Assembly: GCA_027621895.1 (NCBI GenBank)
Contig: JAQCAK010000128.1
Span: 1 to 6,225 of the forward strand
DNA length: 6,225 nt
Origin: Pseudomonadota bacterium
GTDB lineage: Bacteria > Pseudomonadota > Gammaproteobacteria > Pseudomonadales > Azotimanducaceae
Direction: 5' to 3'
Under the pieces are notes generated by a model, which was not told the origin of the DNA, did not search any database, and saw nothing but the letters and a program-made list of their open reading frames with translations. The translations under genes and the position numbers were made by a program. Each line of letters begins with the position of its first letter. Position 1 is the stretch's first letter. Shown here piece by piece: positions 5,423 through 6,225 of the stretch.

Positions 5423-6225
5423 ATGACTGCTGACGTCGAAGCGCTCCGACAGCGCATCAGCCAGCTGAACCGGACCACGGTCAGCAAACCGACGCTCGTG
5501 TACTTCGACATTATTGGCATCGCCTGGCCGATCCGCTGCCTGTTGCACCTGAATGAGGTCGACTACGATCTCATCCAGGTCAGCATCGCCGAGTGGTCCC
5601 GGCGTGATGACAATAACCAGCAGCCCCTGAAGAAAGCACTGAAGAACGGCCACCTGCCCTATTACGTTGATCCCGACATCGAACTGAACCAGAGCAACTC
5701 GATCCTGACCTACCTGGCCGAGCAGCACGGTTTCATGGGCCAATCGACCGGGGAACGTTTCGCCATCCTGGAAGTGATGGCGCACGCCTATGACGCCCTG
5801 TTTCACTGGAACGGACTGCTGCAGACCGTCATCCGACCCGGTATCGAGGATGAAGTGGTCAAGGCCCGCATGGATGCCTTCATGGGCAACCGGGTCTGGG
5901 GCATCGTGACCAATGGTTACCGCAATCACCTGGATGGTTTCCGCAATTACCTGCAGTCGAACCCGGCGGACAGCGGCTTTTTCGTGGGGGACTCACTGAC
6001 CGTGGCGGATCTGCACGCCTTCAACCTGCTGTGCAACTGGTACAAGGCATTCGACCCGGCACTGTTTGAGGCGGAGTATCCTGACCTCGATGACTGTATT
6101 CGGCAAATTGCCAGGATCCCGGGCGTTCGTGACTACATCGACAATCACCAGGAGGCCACGGTCTGGTTCGAGCTGCCGCAGGTCGCGGACCGGTTTACCA
6201 CCCGCGAGGAGCTGCAGGGGCTGGT
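5423..6225 (+). CDS. Glutathione S-transferase-like protein, 3' end missing
   Basis: The reading frame is open from ATG 5423 to the right edge (267 codons plus two bases) and encodes a GST-superfamily protein. An unusual leader of about 22 residues precedes the thioredoxin-like domain, which begins TLVYFDIIG with Tyr27 at the position of the catalytic Tyr in sigma/alpha-type GSTs. It continues with GHLPYYVD (76-83, Pro79 as the cis-Pro) and NQSNSILTYLAE (89-100, the Gln-Ser pair that usually holds the gamma-glutamyl group of glutathione). The helical C-terminal domain contains FFVGDSLTVADLHAF, the usual N-capping region of that domain. Typical GSTs end near 200-220 residues; this protein is already 267 and continues with residues beyond the GST fold (ATVWFELPQ and on). 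It may serve thiol conjugation or isomerisation in the same pathway as the crotonase, but the substrate is unknown. Confidence 0.85.
   Translation, partial: MTADVEALRQRISQLNRTTVSKPTLVYFDIIGIAWPIRCLLHLNEVDYDLIQVSIAEWSRRDDNNQQPLKKALKNGHLPYYVDPDIELNQSNSILTYLAEQHGFMGQSTGERFAILEVMAHAYDALFHWNGLLQTVIRPGIEDEVVKARMDAFMGNRVWGIVTNGYRNHLDGFRNYLQSNPADSGFFVGDSLTVADLHAFNLLCNWYKAFDPALFEAEYPDLDDCIRQIARIPGVRDYIDNHQEATVWFELPQVADRFTTREELQGL

Noticed and set aside
1..6225. Mobile element, defence system, CRISPR array or tRNA
   Set aside because: I see no transposase or integrase, no terminal repeats, no repeat-spacer pattern and no tRNA-like fold. Base composition looks even throughout.

Overview
The window is a dense, high-GC bacterial chromosomal segment. 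One partial gene on the minus strand diverges from a compact run of seven genes on the plus strand. The gene content (YhhQ/VUT transporter, DUF924, bacterial TTC38-like protein, crotonase, GST-like protein) and the GC-rich codon use suggest an environmental proteobacterium, probably a gammaproteobacterium. That assignment is an inference; no rRNA or marker gene is present. I see no mobile element, tRNA, CRISPR array or convincing terminator.

Layout. Positions 1-640 (minus) hold the first 213 residues of a classical short-chain dehydrogenase/reductase (SDR) that runs off the left edge. Positions 641-799 are the only real intergenic space and must carry the divergent promoters. From 800 onward the plus-strand genes are stacked head to tail: a divergent PTPS/QueD-family protein (800-1276), a small SDR (1276-1971), a YhhQ/VUT-family transporter (1973-2755), a DUF924 protein (2745-3362), a TTC38-like TPR protein (3359-4561), a crotonase-fold protein (4558-5412), and a GST-like protein (5423 to beyond the right edge). 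The junctions are a 1-bp overlap, a 1-bp gap, an 11-bp overlap, two 4-bp ATGA overlaps and a 10-bp gap, so the set looks like one transcription unit with translational coupling.

How the genes may work together. The first three suggest a pterin or 7-deazaguanine theme. A PTPS-fold enzyme is followed by an SDR, the same order of enzyme types that makes tetrahydrobiopterin in animals (PTPS then sepiapterin reductase). Next comes a member of the family known for import of queuosine precursors. The PTPS-like protein keeps its three zinc-binding histidines but lacks the usual catalytic Cys and His. It has a Glu at the ExxHGH position seen in PTPS-III enzymes that bypass FolB in folate synthesis, so it is unlikely to be an ordinary QueD. 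The distal genes (crotonase, GST-like) point to acyl-CoA and thiol or detoxification chemistry. The crotonase lacks both hydratase glutamates but carries a PE-x-CSS motif like that of delta3,delta2-enoyl-CoA isomerases. DUF924 and the TTC38-like protein are both helical, probably TPR-like, and have no known role. Whether the two halves share a pathway cannot be decided from sequence alone.
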